Of a stretch of 64,000 nucleotides of DNA, positions 34,412 to 43,030 are shown piece after piece; the stretch's first letter is position 1; every line of letters begins with the position of its first letter. The notes under the pieces are model-generated. The model was not told the origin of the DNA and made no database searches. It worked only from the letters and a program-made list of their open reading frames with translations. The DNA is from JAGXTF01 sp044224315 (GTDB taxonomy: Bacteria > Bacteroidota > Bacteroidia > NS11-12g > UBA955), in contig JBGAKR010000003.1 in NCBI GenBank assembly GCA_044224315.1, forward strand, positions 248,001 through 312,000, written 5' to 3'. The translations under genes and the position numbers were made by a program.

Positions 34412-35569
34412 TTACTCTACCCAGGTTTTCCAATAACCGGGATCTTCTAGCTTCATGGCTTCCTCCGTAATCATAAGAGGATGAAATGGATCAATCATTA
34501 CAGCCAGTTCTTTGGTTTCTTTGGCTCCAATGCTTTTTTCAACCGTTCCGGGGTGTGGGCCATGCGGAATACCTTTTGGATGCAGAGTAATCATCCCCCT
34601 CTCCACGTGCTTGCGACTCATAAAATCACCATCTACATAGTATAAAATCTCATCGCTGTCTACATTGCTATGATTGTAAGGCGCTGGTATACTCAGTGGA
34701 TGATAATCATACAAGCGGGGTACAAAGCTGCAAATCACATAACCCCTGCCCTCAAATGTTTGGTGAATGGGTGGCGGCATATGCAAACGGCCGGTTATGG
34801 GTTCGTAATTGTGAATACTGAAACCAAATGGATACAAATACCCATCCCAGCCAATGGCATCAAACGGATGAGTAGCATACACATATGGCCAAATCATGTT
34901 TTGCTTTTTAATCATCACTTTAAATTCCCCTTTCTCATCATGGGTTTCGAGTGAATGCGGCAGCTTTATATCTCGCTCACAATATGGGCTATGCTCCAAC
35001 AACTGCCCAAAACTGTTTTGATAACGCTTGGGTGGGTAAACAGGACTAGGCGACTCAACCAGCATAATGCGGTTTTGTGTGCCTTTGAAATGGATTTGGT
35101 AAATAGTTCCGCGGGGAATCACCAAATAATCGCCGTATTCAAAATCAATTCTGCCATAAACCGTATTGATGTACCCTTCCCCTTCATGGATAAAGAGCAC
35201 TTCATCGGCATCCGAGTTTTTAAAGAAATAATCTTCGGTACCCTTTGTAGGTGCCGCTACACCAATAGATATATCGTTGTTTAACAATAATATTTTACGG
35301 CTTTTAATGTAATCTTCTTCCGGTGCAGTATTAAATGTAATGTAGCTGCGGTGTTGCATGTTTTTAGGCAGTGCTACCTTGGGCTCCACACTCCATTCCT
35401 GGCCAATTGCTTTTACCAGTGTAGGCGGATGGGCGTGGTAAATGAGGCTGTAAATACTGTTAAACCCTTCGGTACTTACCAATTCTTCTGCGTACAAATC
35501 GCCATTTGGTTTGCGAAACTGGGTATGTCTTTTACGGGGTATAGAGCCTTGTTTATGGTAAAATGCCAT
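34412..35569 (-). CDS. hmgA: Homogentisate 1,2-dioxygenase
   Basis: The 385-residue protein opens MAFYHKQGSIPRKRHTQF, the standard start of Bacteroidota homogentisate dioxygenases, which open the ring of homogentisate to maleylacetoacetate in tyrosine and phenylalanine breakdown. The cupin core is visible as VLFIHEGEGYINTVYGRIDF and YGDYLVIPRGTIYQIHF; the iron-ligand region includes PPPIHQTFEGRGYV and the downstream HPKGIPHGPHPGTVEKS. It is shorter than the 440-residue human enzyme, as is usual for this bacterial clade. No other tyrosine-pathway gene lies in the window. Upstream is a divergent 130-base gap with two CACAAGGT repeats. Confidence 0.93.
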   Translation of the reverse strand: MAFYHKQGSIPRKRHTQFRKPNGDLYAEELVSTEGFNSIYSLIYHAHPPTLVKAIGQEWSVEPKVALPKNMQHRSYITFNTAPEEDYIKSRKILLLNNDISIGVAAPTKGTEDYFFKNSDADEVLFIHEGEGYINTVYGRIDFEYGDYLVIPRGTIYQIHFKGTQNRIMLVESPSPVYPPKRYQNSFGQLLEHSPYCERDIKLPHSLETHDEKGEFKVMIKKQNMIWPYVYATHPFDAIGWDGYLYPFGFSIHNYEPITGRLHMPPPIHQTFEGRGYVICSFVPRLYDYHPLSIPAPYNHSNVDSDEILYYVDGDFMSRKHVERGMITLHPKGIPHGPHPGTVEKSIGAKETKELAVMIDPFHPLMITEEAMKLEDPGYWKTWVE

Positions 35570-35756
35570 GGTTTTGTAATTTTAGAGTTGCGAAAATACT
35601 TTAAAATTCACAAGGTTTCGAACATTAAAGTGCACAAGGTGTATCATTTGTCACGCTTGAATTTAATAAGTGTATGCAAATTTGTGCAAACGACAATTTT
35701 AGGTGATGACTGAACTTTCAAGGTGTCAATTACGTAAATTTGCAAATATTAATACT

Positions 35757-36470
35757 ATGAGAGGGAAATTCACAAAGTTGGCAGCGGCTACCCTTTTTGC
35801 ATTCGGGGCAATAATTTTATTGCAACAATGCAAACACAAACCCATTTTAAAGAAAAAAGGCTCGCCTGGCGACACAATAACCCCAACGCCTGAAGATACT
35901 ACCATCTGTTTTGAACGTGATATTTTGCCTCTTTTTGTTTCAAATTGCGCAAAATCTGGTTGCCACGATGCTATAACCCATGAAGAAGGTTTAAGATTAT
36001 ACACCTATAATGGTATAAAAGCCAAAGGAATTATACCTGGCGATGCTGCCAATAGTAAAATCCTAAAAGAAATAAATAGCGGCAAAATGAATTCCACCAG
36101 CGGGGGTAGCCCGTATGGCAATCTTACTACCGACCAGGTAAAACTTATTACCCGCTGGGTAAATGAAGGCGCCTTGGATGGTACCAATTGTCCAAGTAAA
36201 TGCGATACCTCAAAGTATACATATTCTGGCGCTATTAAGCCTATGATGACCAAATATTGCAATAGTTGCCATAATACAACCAGTGCAAATGGCGGAGTAA
36301 TATTAGATACACATGCAGGTGTTAAAGCCCAGGTTATGGCCAACCGCTTGTTGGGAAGTTTAGAAGGATTATCAGGTTACAGTTTTATGCCCAAAGGTGG
36401 CAAAAAACTGTCTGATTGTGAGATTACAGTTGTTAAAAAATGGATCAATGCAGGTGCACCCAATAACTAA
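35757..36470 (+). CDS. Lipoprotein with two cytochrome c-like domains (CX4CH and CX2CH)
   Basis: Started at ATG 35757, the 237-residue product has a lipoprotein-type signal (LFAFGAIILLQQCKHKPILK). Two cytochrome-like halves follow: the first has CAKSGCHDA (CX4CH) and ends LTTDQVKLITRWVNEGALDG, the second has CNSCHNTT (CX2CH) and ends SFMPKGGKKLSDCEITVVKK with WINAGAP, where the methionine of MPKGG is a good distal ligand. This is the c-type cytochrome domain often fused to planctomycete-like proteins. A TAAATTTG at 35735-35742 fits a -7 box. It overlaps the next gene by 23 bases. Outer-membrane placement is likely from the lysine after the lipobox cysteine. Confidence 0.82.
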   Translation: MRGKFTKLAAATLFAFGAIILLQQCKHKPILKKKGSPGDTITPTPEDTTICFERDILPLFVSNCAKSGCHDAITHEEGLRLYTYNGIKAKGIIPGDAANSKILKEINSGKMNSTSGGSPYGNLTTDQVKLITRWVNEGALDGTNCPSKCDTSKYTYSGAIKPMMTKYCNSCHNTTSANGGVILDTHAGVKAQVMANRLLGSLEGLSGYSFMPKGGKKLSDCEITVVKKWINAGAPNN

Positions 36471-36834
36471 AATTTTTATCATTGCCCTAACACTTACCGG
36501 GGGCCTTTCCGCTTGTTATTATGATAATAAGCAAGAATTGTATCCATTGGCTTCTGGCACTTGTGATACGGCTCAAATCAGCTACAGCAAACATGTAGCG
36601 CCTATCATGAATTTGTACTGCAGCACTGGAGGTTGCCACGATGCCACCGGATCGGCTGGGATAAAAACCAACAGTTACGACAATTTAAAAGCCGCTGTAA
36701 ATGCAGGCCGATTTGTTGGTGCCATCGAAATGCAATCGGGTTATAGTCCAATGCCAAAAGGTGGTGTTAAGCTTAGCCAATGTAATCTCAATAAAATAAA
36801 TGCCTGGATCAATGCGAAAATGCCAAATAATTAA
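36448..36834 (+). CDS. Lipoprotein with one cytochrome c-like domain (CX4CH)
   Basis: Started at ATG 36448, inside the end of the previous gene, the 128-residue product has a lipoprotein signal (KIFIIALTLTGGLSACYYD, lipobox LSAC). It carries one cytochrome-like domain: NLYCSTGGCHDATGSAG with CX4CH, and the ending YSPMPKGGVKLSQCNLNKIN with WINAKMPNN. The ending is closely like the second half of the preceding protein (MPKGGKKLSDC...WINAG), so the two probably arose by duplication. It overlaps the following DUF5777 gene by 23 bases. Confidence 0.82.
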   Translation: MQVHPITKIFIIALTLTGGLSACYYDNKQELYPLASGTCDTAQISYSKHVAPIMNLYCSTGGCHDATGSAGIKTNSYDNLKAAVNAGRFVGAIEMQSGYSPMPKGGVKLSQCNLNKINAWINAKMPNN

Positions 36835-37804
36835 AACAGGATTTGCCTTATTGGCATTTATGGCTGCAGGAATAACCACTGCCCAAACCGATTCTACAAG
36901 CACAGATTCCACTCTAAATGTGATTGATACGGCCATGGCGCCTGTTATGGTCAACGATACAGCCATGTTTATTGATACCTTTCCAGTAATAGATACCAAC
37001 CAACAAGTAGTAGCAGATGCTGTACCTGATTATGTACCGAGAATGCTGCCTTATGGGATGAGCTTGGAAAGCCTTAGTCTGCGCATGATTACGGGTCAAA
37101 CCACCCATGTTTTAAACAAAAATGTACTTGAATTTTGTGTACAACACCGCTTTGGCTATTTCAACCAGGGAAAAGACCAGTTTTACGGATTTGACCAAAG
37201 TGATGTGCGATTGGGTTTCGATTATGGATTAACACGACAGATAACCATAGGAATAGGTCGCAGTTCATTGGGCAAAACCTATAATGGGTATGTAAAAGCC
37301 AAAATCATGAAGCAATCCGATCGATTTCCCTTAACCCTAGCCTGGTTGAGCGATATGAGTATTTCGGGCCTAAAAAATACCGACCCAGATTTGAACCCCT
37401 TTTATGCCTCGCACAGGTATAAGTACGCACACCAGCTATTTGTGAGTCGCAGTTTTGGAGAAAGAGCTATGCTCACCCTTGCGCCTTCAGTTATTCACCA
37501 TAATCTTGTAGATTCTACCAAATACCCCAATGATATGGGCCTTTTGGTTGTAAACGCAAGAATTAAAATTCGGCAAGGACTTAATATCACCGGCGAATAT
37601 TCCTACATATTTAACCATGATGTAAGGCAGCGTTACACACCCTGCATCGGTGCTGGTTTTGAACTCTATACCAGCGGCCATATTTTCCAAATCGTTTTTT
37701 CAAACAGCAATAGCATGAACGAGGCAGATAGCTATGCGATGAAAAACGGCAAAATAAGCAATGGCGATATCCGCATGGGTTTCAACATTGTACGCCAGTT
37801 TTAA
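36812..37804 (+). CDS. DUF5777-type outer-membrane beta-barrel protein
   Basis: Started at ATG 36812, the 330-residue product has a signal peptide ending in GITTAQ, then an acidic, threonine-rich linker of about 50 residues (DSTSTDSTLNVIDT), and then the DUF5777 barrel. Family marks include KNVLEFCVQHRFGYFNQG, GFDQSDVRLGFDYGLTRQIT with IGIGRSSLGKTYNGYVKAKI, and the end GDIRMGFNIVRQF with a terminal aromatic residue. DUF5777 barrels often accompany c-type cytochrome or YceI genes in Bacteroidota. Here two cytochrome lipoprotein genes precede it with overlaps, so a membrane assembly of the three is plausible. The barrel function is unknown. Confidence 0.83.
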   Translation: MRKCQIIKTGFALLAFMAAGITTAQTDSTSTDSTLNVIDTAMAPVMVNDTAMFIDTFPVIDTNQQVVADAVPDYVPRMLPYGMSLESLSLRMITGQTTHVLNKNVLEFCVQHRFGYFNQGKDQFYGFDQSDVRLGFDYGLTRQITIGIGRSSLGKTYNGYVKAKIMKQSDRFPLTLAWLSDMSISGLKNTDPDLNPFYASHRYKYAHQLFVSRSFGERAMLTLAPSVIHHNLVDSTKYPNDMGLLVVNARIKIRQGLNITGEYSYIFNHDVRQRYTPCIGAGFELYTSGHIFQIVFSNSNSMNEADSYAMKNGKISNGDIRMGFNIVRQF

Positions 37805-37876
37805 ACCGAATTTAACTGCAATCAATCTGGGATAATTCCCAAAAATACGCAGGTATCCTTATACTTGCGGTAATTG

Positions 37877-38752
37877 ATGGGATCTGATTTAAACGATTTA
37901 ATAAGCCGAAAATCTACAATAGCCGAACAAATCTTGTATTGGCATAGAGATTTGAATTTGGATCGTTTAGAGAAATCGGTAACACACAAAAACATTTTAA
38001 TTACAGGAGCCAGCAGAGGAATTGGCGCTGCAATGGTGCAATACCTGGCCCAATTTCATACCCGCTTGTATTTGGTTGCCCGAGATGCAGATGCATTGCA
38101 AGAACTGGTAAAAAGATTGAGCCACCTACCTGCCAAAATGCAGGTGTTTGCAGTAGATTTATGCAATGAATTGCAGGTAACCGATTTTATTAAAAACATT
38201 AATCAACAGCAAATTGAAATGGATATCCTCATTCACAATGCAGGCAAATCCATTCATCGCAATATTATGAATAGCCTGGATCGTTTTCACGATTCGAAAC
38301 GCTGCATGGATCTTAATTTTATGGCGGCAGTTCAGCTCACATTGGGATTGCTGTCAGGAATTATTAAAAACCAGGGGTGTATAGTAAATGTAAGCGCCCT
38401 AAATGTGTGGCTGCCCCCAACTGCAGGCTGGAGTGCATACCAGGCCTCTAAAACCGCCTTAGATCAGTGGTTAAGATGTGCGGAACCGGAACTGATTTTA
38501 CAGAATGTGAGATTGCGGCATATATATTTACCCTTGGTTCGAACACAAATGAGCATGGTAAATGCAATAAAAGTAAAACAGCCTTCCATGCATCAAAATA
38601 ATGCGGCCAGTTTGGTGTTGAGCAGCCTTTACAGAACAAAGAAAAATTATATGCCCTACTGGGCATTTATTCCCATTGCTTTGGGCAGGTGTATGCCAGG
38701 GATTTGGAATCAAATTCAAATTTTTAGATTACGAAAAAAGAATAAGGATTGA
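37877..38752 (+). CDS. Short-chain dehydrogenase/reductase
   Basis: The 291-residue protein, started at ATG 37877 (a TTG three bases earlier is also possible), is a classical SDR. The cofactor loop TGASRGIG is at residues 43-50, NAG at 121-123, and the catalytic set is S173, Y188 and K192 (SAYQASK). A 40-residue N-terminal extension (LNDLISRKSTIAEQIL) precedes the Rossmann fold. The next gene, an acyl-CoA ligase, starts within its stop codon (38749-38752), so the two proteins are probably made in equal amounts and work on one substrate pathway. Confidence 0.9.
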   Translation: MGSDLNDLISRKSTIAEQILYWHRDLNLDRLEKSVTHKNILITGASRGIGAAMVQYLAQFHTRLYLVARDADALQELVKRLSHLPAKMQVFAVDLCNELQVTDFIKNINQQQIEMDILIHNAGKSIHRNIMNSLDRFHDSKRCMDLNFMAAVQLTLGLLSGIIKNQGCIVNVSALNVWLPPTAGWSAYQASKTALDQWLRCAEPELILQNVRLRHIYLPLVRTQMSMVNAIKVKQPSMHQNNAASLVLSSLYRTKKNYMPYWAFIPIALGRCMPGIWNQIQIFRLRKKNKD

Positions 38753-40218
38753 AAACCCTTTTACAACTTCTGAAAATTGGCTTTTTAAGCCCGCGTAATT
38801 TGCTCTGTATTTACAAAGCCCAAAGAAAGCATGGAATGAATATTACCATGATTTTATATTATGGTGCACTGCGTTATGGGAAGAAAAATGCCTTTTTTAA
38901 AAACAATACTAATACTACCTATTCAGATTTTTATAGCCAGGCAGAAAACCTGGCTGGTTCAATGGTTAATTATTTACCCGGTATTCAAAAACAAACTGCT
39001 GTTTTAATTTGCAACCAGCACTGCGATGAGGTTAAAGCATTTTTTGCATTGCAATGGCTCGGTGTAAAAACTTTATTGGTAAACGATAGATGCCATGCCA
39101 GAGAGAAACAAAAACTTATAGACCAAATGGGCAATGACACCATTGTTTTAGCAATGCAGGCCCAAACCGATTTGAACGCCAATTTGTATTTAATACCAAC
39201 ATTATTAAACGATTTTAACAACAGCACCCCGGTTTCACCCAGTAAAAATGCCTCTAGAATTATTTTCCCAACCAGTGGTACAACCGGATTATCTAAATTG
39301 ATTAGCAGCAAACAAGGGGTATTTTATTGGTTACAATCATTTGCCGACCTGGTGGTTCGAACCGGCATACACAAGAACAAGGGTGTTGGCATCGCAGTAC
39401 CTTTTTCAAATGGATTTGGGTATACTGCAGTTCTTTTTGCTTTAATCCTGGGTAAAACGCAGGCATTTTTACCAGCTGTTGTTGATACAGGCATATTATC
39501 AAACCCTGTTATCGATACACTGGTTGGGGTGCCATCTGCTTTGTGTAATTACAGCCAGGAGGTTAAAAACAAAACCCACCGCATTGTAAAGGTGATAAGT
39601 GGTGGTAATGCACTTAGCAAGAAAGAGATTATAGATTTAGAACAAACTTTTGGCCGGCAAATATTCAGCCTGTACGGCAGCACAGAGAACAGTGTTTCAT
39701 TTTTAGCTGAGTATACTCACATTAAAAACGAAAGTACCGCATTGGGTAAACCCTTGCAGGGAATACAATACAGGCTTGCATTATTGCCCAATGCAGGCAT
39801 AGAGCTTGAAATAAAATCGCCCTTGGCAAACCTTCATTCCGATTGGTATAAAACAGGCGACCTGGTAGCAAGAAATGCGCAAGGCATATTGTATTGGGTG
39901 GGTAGAAAAGACCGTATGTTGATTATAAATGGTGTAAATATTTATCCCGAAGAGATTGAATTTGCCCTTTGCCAGTTGTACTACATAAAGGATGCGCTAG
40001 TGCTGGGTGAATTAAAGGCTGAAGGGTTATGTGAAATAACCGCTTATATTATTACCCACGAAGCCTATGCGGATATAGAGCAACGAATTAAAACTGATTT
40101 AAAACAAAGTCTTACGGGTTTAAAGATACCCAAATATGTAAAGTTTGTATCTGAATTTGTATATACAACTACGGGAAAGAAACAACTGCCATACAATTCA
40201 GCAGAATCAGCATCATAG
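38749..40218 (+). CDS. AMP-dependent acyl/aryl-CoA ligase
   Basis: The 489-residue product is an ANL-family adenylating enzyme. The P-loop FPTSGTTGLSKLIS is at about 173-186, the A5-type motif SLYGSTENSVSF at about 305-316, the hinge YKTGDLVARN at about 366-375, and GRKDRMLIINGVNIYPEEIE next to it. Near the C-terminus, the A10 lysine is probably in TTGKKQLPYN. The start is a TTG at 38749 that shares bases with the TGA of the SDR gene. Substrate cannot be named; fatty or aromatic acids are likely. No acyl carrier protein or polyketide gene lies nearby. Confidence 0.9.
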   Translation: MKTLLQLLKIGFLSPRNLLCIYKAQRKHGMNITMILYYGALRYGKKNAFFKNNTNTTYSDFYSQAENLAGSMVNYLPGIQKQTAVLICNQHCDEVKAFFALQWLGVKTLLVNDRCHAREKQKLIDQMGNDTIVLAMQAQTDLNANLYLIPTLLNDFNNSTPVSPSKNASRIIFPTSGTTGLSKLISSKQGVFYWLQSFADLVVRTGIHKNKGVGIAVPFSNGFGYTAVLFALILGKTQAFLPAVVDTGILSNPVIDTLVGVPSALCNYSQEVKNKTHRIVKVISGGNALSKKEIIDLEQTFGRQIFSLYGSTENSVSFLAEYTHIKNESTALGKPLQGIQYRLALLPNAGIELEIKSPLANLHSDWYKTGDLVARNAQGILYWVGRKDRMLIINGVNIYPEEIEFALCQLYYIKDALVLGELKAEGLCEITAYIITHEAYADIEQRIKTDLKQSLTGLKIPKYVKFVSEFVYTTTGKKQLPYNSAESAS

Positions 40219-40284
40219 CCAATCCCTTACATTTGTATATACAAACAAAATAATGAGGATAGGTTAAAATAGGAGCAGATTGCC

Positions 40285-40680
40285 CTATTTCTCCTTTAGA
40301 ATTCGCATACCCAATATGTATGGAAGCAAGCCCAGGGTAAGCACACCACCTGCATTATAGAGGATGTTGTACAATTTGATCCGGGATTTGGTATGCAGTG
40401 GGTACTGCATAAGTTCGTGATTTAAGTGGTGATTCATGTCTGCCAGTTTGGTGTTATTATTGGTAAGATAGTATCCGGGGGTGCGGTTCCGGTTCGCAAC
40501 ATCCGGGTTTTTTATAAAATTTCTGTTCAATACTAAACGTAAATCTTTGTTTAATATTGTTGTTTCTTCCTTATTTTTGTTTAAATTATTGGTATTTTGA
40601 TTGTTATGGGTTGTTGATATTTTGCTTGCAATTTGGGGTACTTCTGCTTCTATTATTTTTCGGTTGGCTTCTTTAAACAT
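40285..40680 (-). CDS. Hypothetical protein with C-terminal membrane helix
   Basis: The 131-residue product has no signal peptide and is asparagine- and lysine-rich up to about residue 100, including HNNQNTNNLNKNKEE. It ends with a hydrophobic stretch YNAGGVLTLGLLPYILGMRI followed by LKEK, probably a tail anchor. I recognise no family. AT-rich, gene-free DNA (40681-40953) lies upstream with no promoter or RNA seen, and a perfect 14-base palindrome TTTGTATATACAAA (40232-40245) lies downstream, between this gene and the acyl-CoA ligase. Coding status is likely but not certain. Confidence 0.55.
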   Translation of the reverse strand: MFKEANRKIIEAEVPQIASKISTTHNNQNTNNLNKNKEETTILNKDLRLVLNRNFIKNPDVANRNRTPGYYLTNNNTKLADMNHHLNHELMQYPLHTKSRIKLYNILYNAGGVLTLGLLPYILGMRILKEK

Positions 40681-40953
40681 CCTTATTAAAATTGATATGT
40701 AGAATTGTAGCTATATGATTTTACCTTTAGACGTGCAAAATTAATATTCGTTGCATCTGAATCAATTTATTTTTTATCATTTTACACTAACTTCCTTATT
40801 TTCTAACATATGTGTGATAATACTTTTTTGGGTGAATTATGCTATGGGATTTCAAAAACAAACTTATAGAATAATCTTGACAAAAACAAGTTATTGATTA
40901 ACAAAACAACTCTATTGATTCATGAATATCCAATTTTAGTTAGAACGGATATT

Positions 40954-41964
40954 CTAATCAGGTGTATTTTTCGAGCTTTTGTGTTCGATTTTTTTATAGA
41001 ATAAATATCCCAAACCTACGGTAAAAATCAAGATTGAAAACCAAAGCCATTTATTATTGGGTTTCTCCGCTTTTCGGAAGATGTTCGGAAACCGCTTTTC
41101 CAAATTCTGTTTCAGTACCTGCTTTACGGCCAATGAATTGTGCTTCAAATAGAATTTTGGATGAGGATTTTCAATCATTTCAATATTGAAATCGCCCCAT
41201 AGAATATTGATATTTTGACTAACCAATCCCATTATACTCTCGCACGAATCGGGTTTTTGTGATACAATTTGGGGATTTAATTTCCAAGTAGCCTGCCATA
41301 TCCCTGGTTTATTTGAATAAAATTGAATGTTTTGTTGATTTAAACTGATATTACTTTCCAAGGTTTGAATGAAAACGTGGCAAATGTTATGGGTGTCTGT
41401 TTCCACAATATCAAAAACCAGTTCATGGTTGAATTGTGCAACAGAATCGGGTAAATTAAACTTAAAATCACCCTCCGAATCGGGTTTCAGTGCCATTGAA
41501 AACCCTCCGCAACGGACCTTTATTTGCTTTATACGATTTACACCATCTTTACCCAGGTTACCAGAAATTGTAGAGGGTAAAAAGGATGGCCTGGAATTAA
41601 ATGTGGGGTTTGGGTTTATAAAATGCACCGCTGCACTGTCCGTTTTTGAATTGATAATTTGTCCCTGTGCTGGTTTTGCTAATCCCAAAGCCAGCCACAG
41701 CGCATATTTTAGACCTCCTCGCCTATTACTTTTGGTAATTACAGGAACCTCATACGTCCTTTCCAATTGCGATTCAGAAAATCGTCCGCAGGTATTTTTA
41801 TTTTTGGAAATAAAATCGGCCGTTTCCCAATCACTGGCCCGGGTAAAATCTACCACTACTTTGTTACAAGCTGCACAATGACGGCCTCTATCCTGCTGGG
41901 TCATGTCCTCCCAGTTTTGATGACAGGGCTTAGGAATACTGATTTTAAAATTCACTGGCTGCAT
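40954..41964 (-). CDS. Membrane protein with N-terminal cysteine-rich CGRFSE-type domain
   Basis: Started at ATG 41964 (336 residues). The frame stays open to 42198, but that extension would overlap the divergent gene at 42104 and lacks protein character. The N-terminus is a domain I know from many Bacteroidota proteins: KISIPKPCHQNWEDMTQ, GRHCAACNKVVVDFT and NTCGRFSESQLERTYEV, with cysteines that could bind a metal. A hydrophobic helix (LKYALWLALGLAKPAQGQ, about 105-122) and a second near the C-terminus (LWFSILIFTVGLGYLFY) enclose a beta-rich region of about 180 residues (ISGNLGKDG, VFIQTLESNI). Function unknown. Confidence 0.75.
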   Translation of the reverse strand: MQPVNFKISIPKPCHQNWEDMTQQDRGRHCAACNKVVVDFTRASDWETADFISKNKNTCGRFSESQLERTYEVPVITKSNRRGGLKYALWLALGLAKPAQGQIINSKTDSAAVHFINPNPTFNSRPSFLPSTISGNLGKDGVNRIKQIKVRCGGFSMALKPDSEGDFKFNLPDSVAQFNHELVFDIVETDTHNICHVFIQTLESNISLNQQNIQFYSNKPGIWQATWKLNPQIVSQKPDSCESIMGLVSQNINILWGDFNIEMIENPHPKFYLKHNSLAVKQVLKQNLEKRFPNIFRKAEKPNNKWLWFSILIFTVGLGYLFYKKIEHKSSKNTPD

Positions 41965-42103
41965 AAATTTAGGATTAAGACAAGGGAGGATGCTACAATG
42001 TTGCTTGGGTAGAATTTTTGTTCTATTAACCAATCCAATACTTTCGTAAAAAACTCTATTACTGGGATTTGTCATTTTTTTTCGGTAAACTTGCATAAGG
42101 AGC

Positions 42104-43030
42104 ATGCGCGGAGGTATAATACTGGCACTGGTAACATTGGTTTTTGCAACAGGTATTGAGGCCTGCAAGAAAACAGAACAAATAAAGGTGGATGGCAATG
42201 TTCCACCCGATTATCATTCTGTACCCACACTGAAAGTAGAAAACTATGTAAACCGTTTGTTTATAGACATGCTGGGCCGCGAAGCCCTTGATACCGAACG
42301 CATAGATTTTGTGAAACAACTTAAAGATTCAGGGCTCTCTTTTTCGGTGAGAGTAAGGCTGATTAAAAAATTGCAGTGGGACAGCAGTTACCATATCGGC
42401 GACTCAAGCTACAGGCATGCCTATGCCCAGCGTTTGTACGATTTGCATAAAGCCCGGTTTTTGGAAGGGGCCAGTGATGATGACATTTACCAGCAGATTG
42501 GAAATCTTGGCTTCGCTATTACCATTTCGCAGTTAAATGGCGATAGTGTGGGCGTTTTTTCAGCCAAGGCCGAGCAGAAAAGGTACCAGGATGTAGTGAA
42601 CAGCAGATACCGGTTTTTGCACCAATTGATCAGTTATAATCAACTATGTGCCGTTATGCTGAACAATGGTATTTATGACAATATAAATATGAACAGTTTT
42701 AATTATGTGCAGGCTACTTTCGACAATACGCTATCCCGCACCCCTACCCAGGATGAGTTTACACGGGCCTACGACATAATAGACAAAAACATACCCAGGG
42801 AATTATTTGGCATGTGGGCGGCCAATAAAAATGAATACTGCACCCTAATGACCAGCACTCCGGAGTTTTTTGAAACCCAGATTCGCTATCAATACTATGT
42901 TTTACTTCAGCGCCAACCCACTACCCAGGAAGTAATAAATCTATATGCCAAATATGCAATGGATAAACGAATAGAAAATGTTCAACTGGCCATCCTTAAA
43001 TCTGACGAATATGCCCAATTTACGCGTTAA
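42104..43030 (+). CDS. Lipoprotein with DUF4214/DUF1549-like helical repeats, first gene of the six-gene unit
   Basis: The 308-residue lipoprotein signal is LVTLVFATGIEACKKTEQ. The helical mature protein has YVNRLFIDMLGREALDTERI near the start, reminiscent of the opening of planctomycete DUF1549, and a repeat of the form SYNQLCAVMLNNGIY...YVQATFDNTLSRTPTQDEF and YYVLLQRQPTTQEVINLYAK with ILKSDEYAQF, which resembles DUF4214. Its ATG follows a 139-base divergent gap from the 41964 gene. It overlaps the next gene by 20 bases, and the next protein shares its C-terminal layout. Role unknown. Confidence 0.72.
   Translation: MRGGIILALVTLVFATGIEACKKTEQIKVDGNVPPDYHSVPTLKVENYVNRLFIDMLGREALDTERIDFVKQLKDSGLSFSVRVRLIKKLQWDSSYHIGDSSYRHAYAQRLYDLHKARFLEGASDDDIYQQIGNLGFAITISQLNGDSVGVFSAKAEQKRYQDVVNSRYRFLHQLISYNQLCAVMLNNGIYDNINMNSFNYVQATFDNTLSRTPTQDEFTRAYDIIDKNIPRELFGMWAANKNEYCTLMTSTPEFFETQIRYQYYVLLQRQPTTQEVINLYAKYAMDKRIENVQLAILKSDEYAQFTR

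Noticed and set aside
41965..42198. N-terminal extension of the cysteine-rich membrane protein gene
   Set aside because: The family domain begins at the ATG at 41964; the extension overlaps the divergent lipoprotein gene and reads as random protein.
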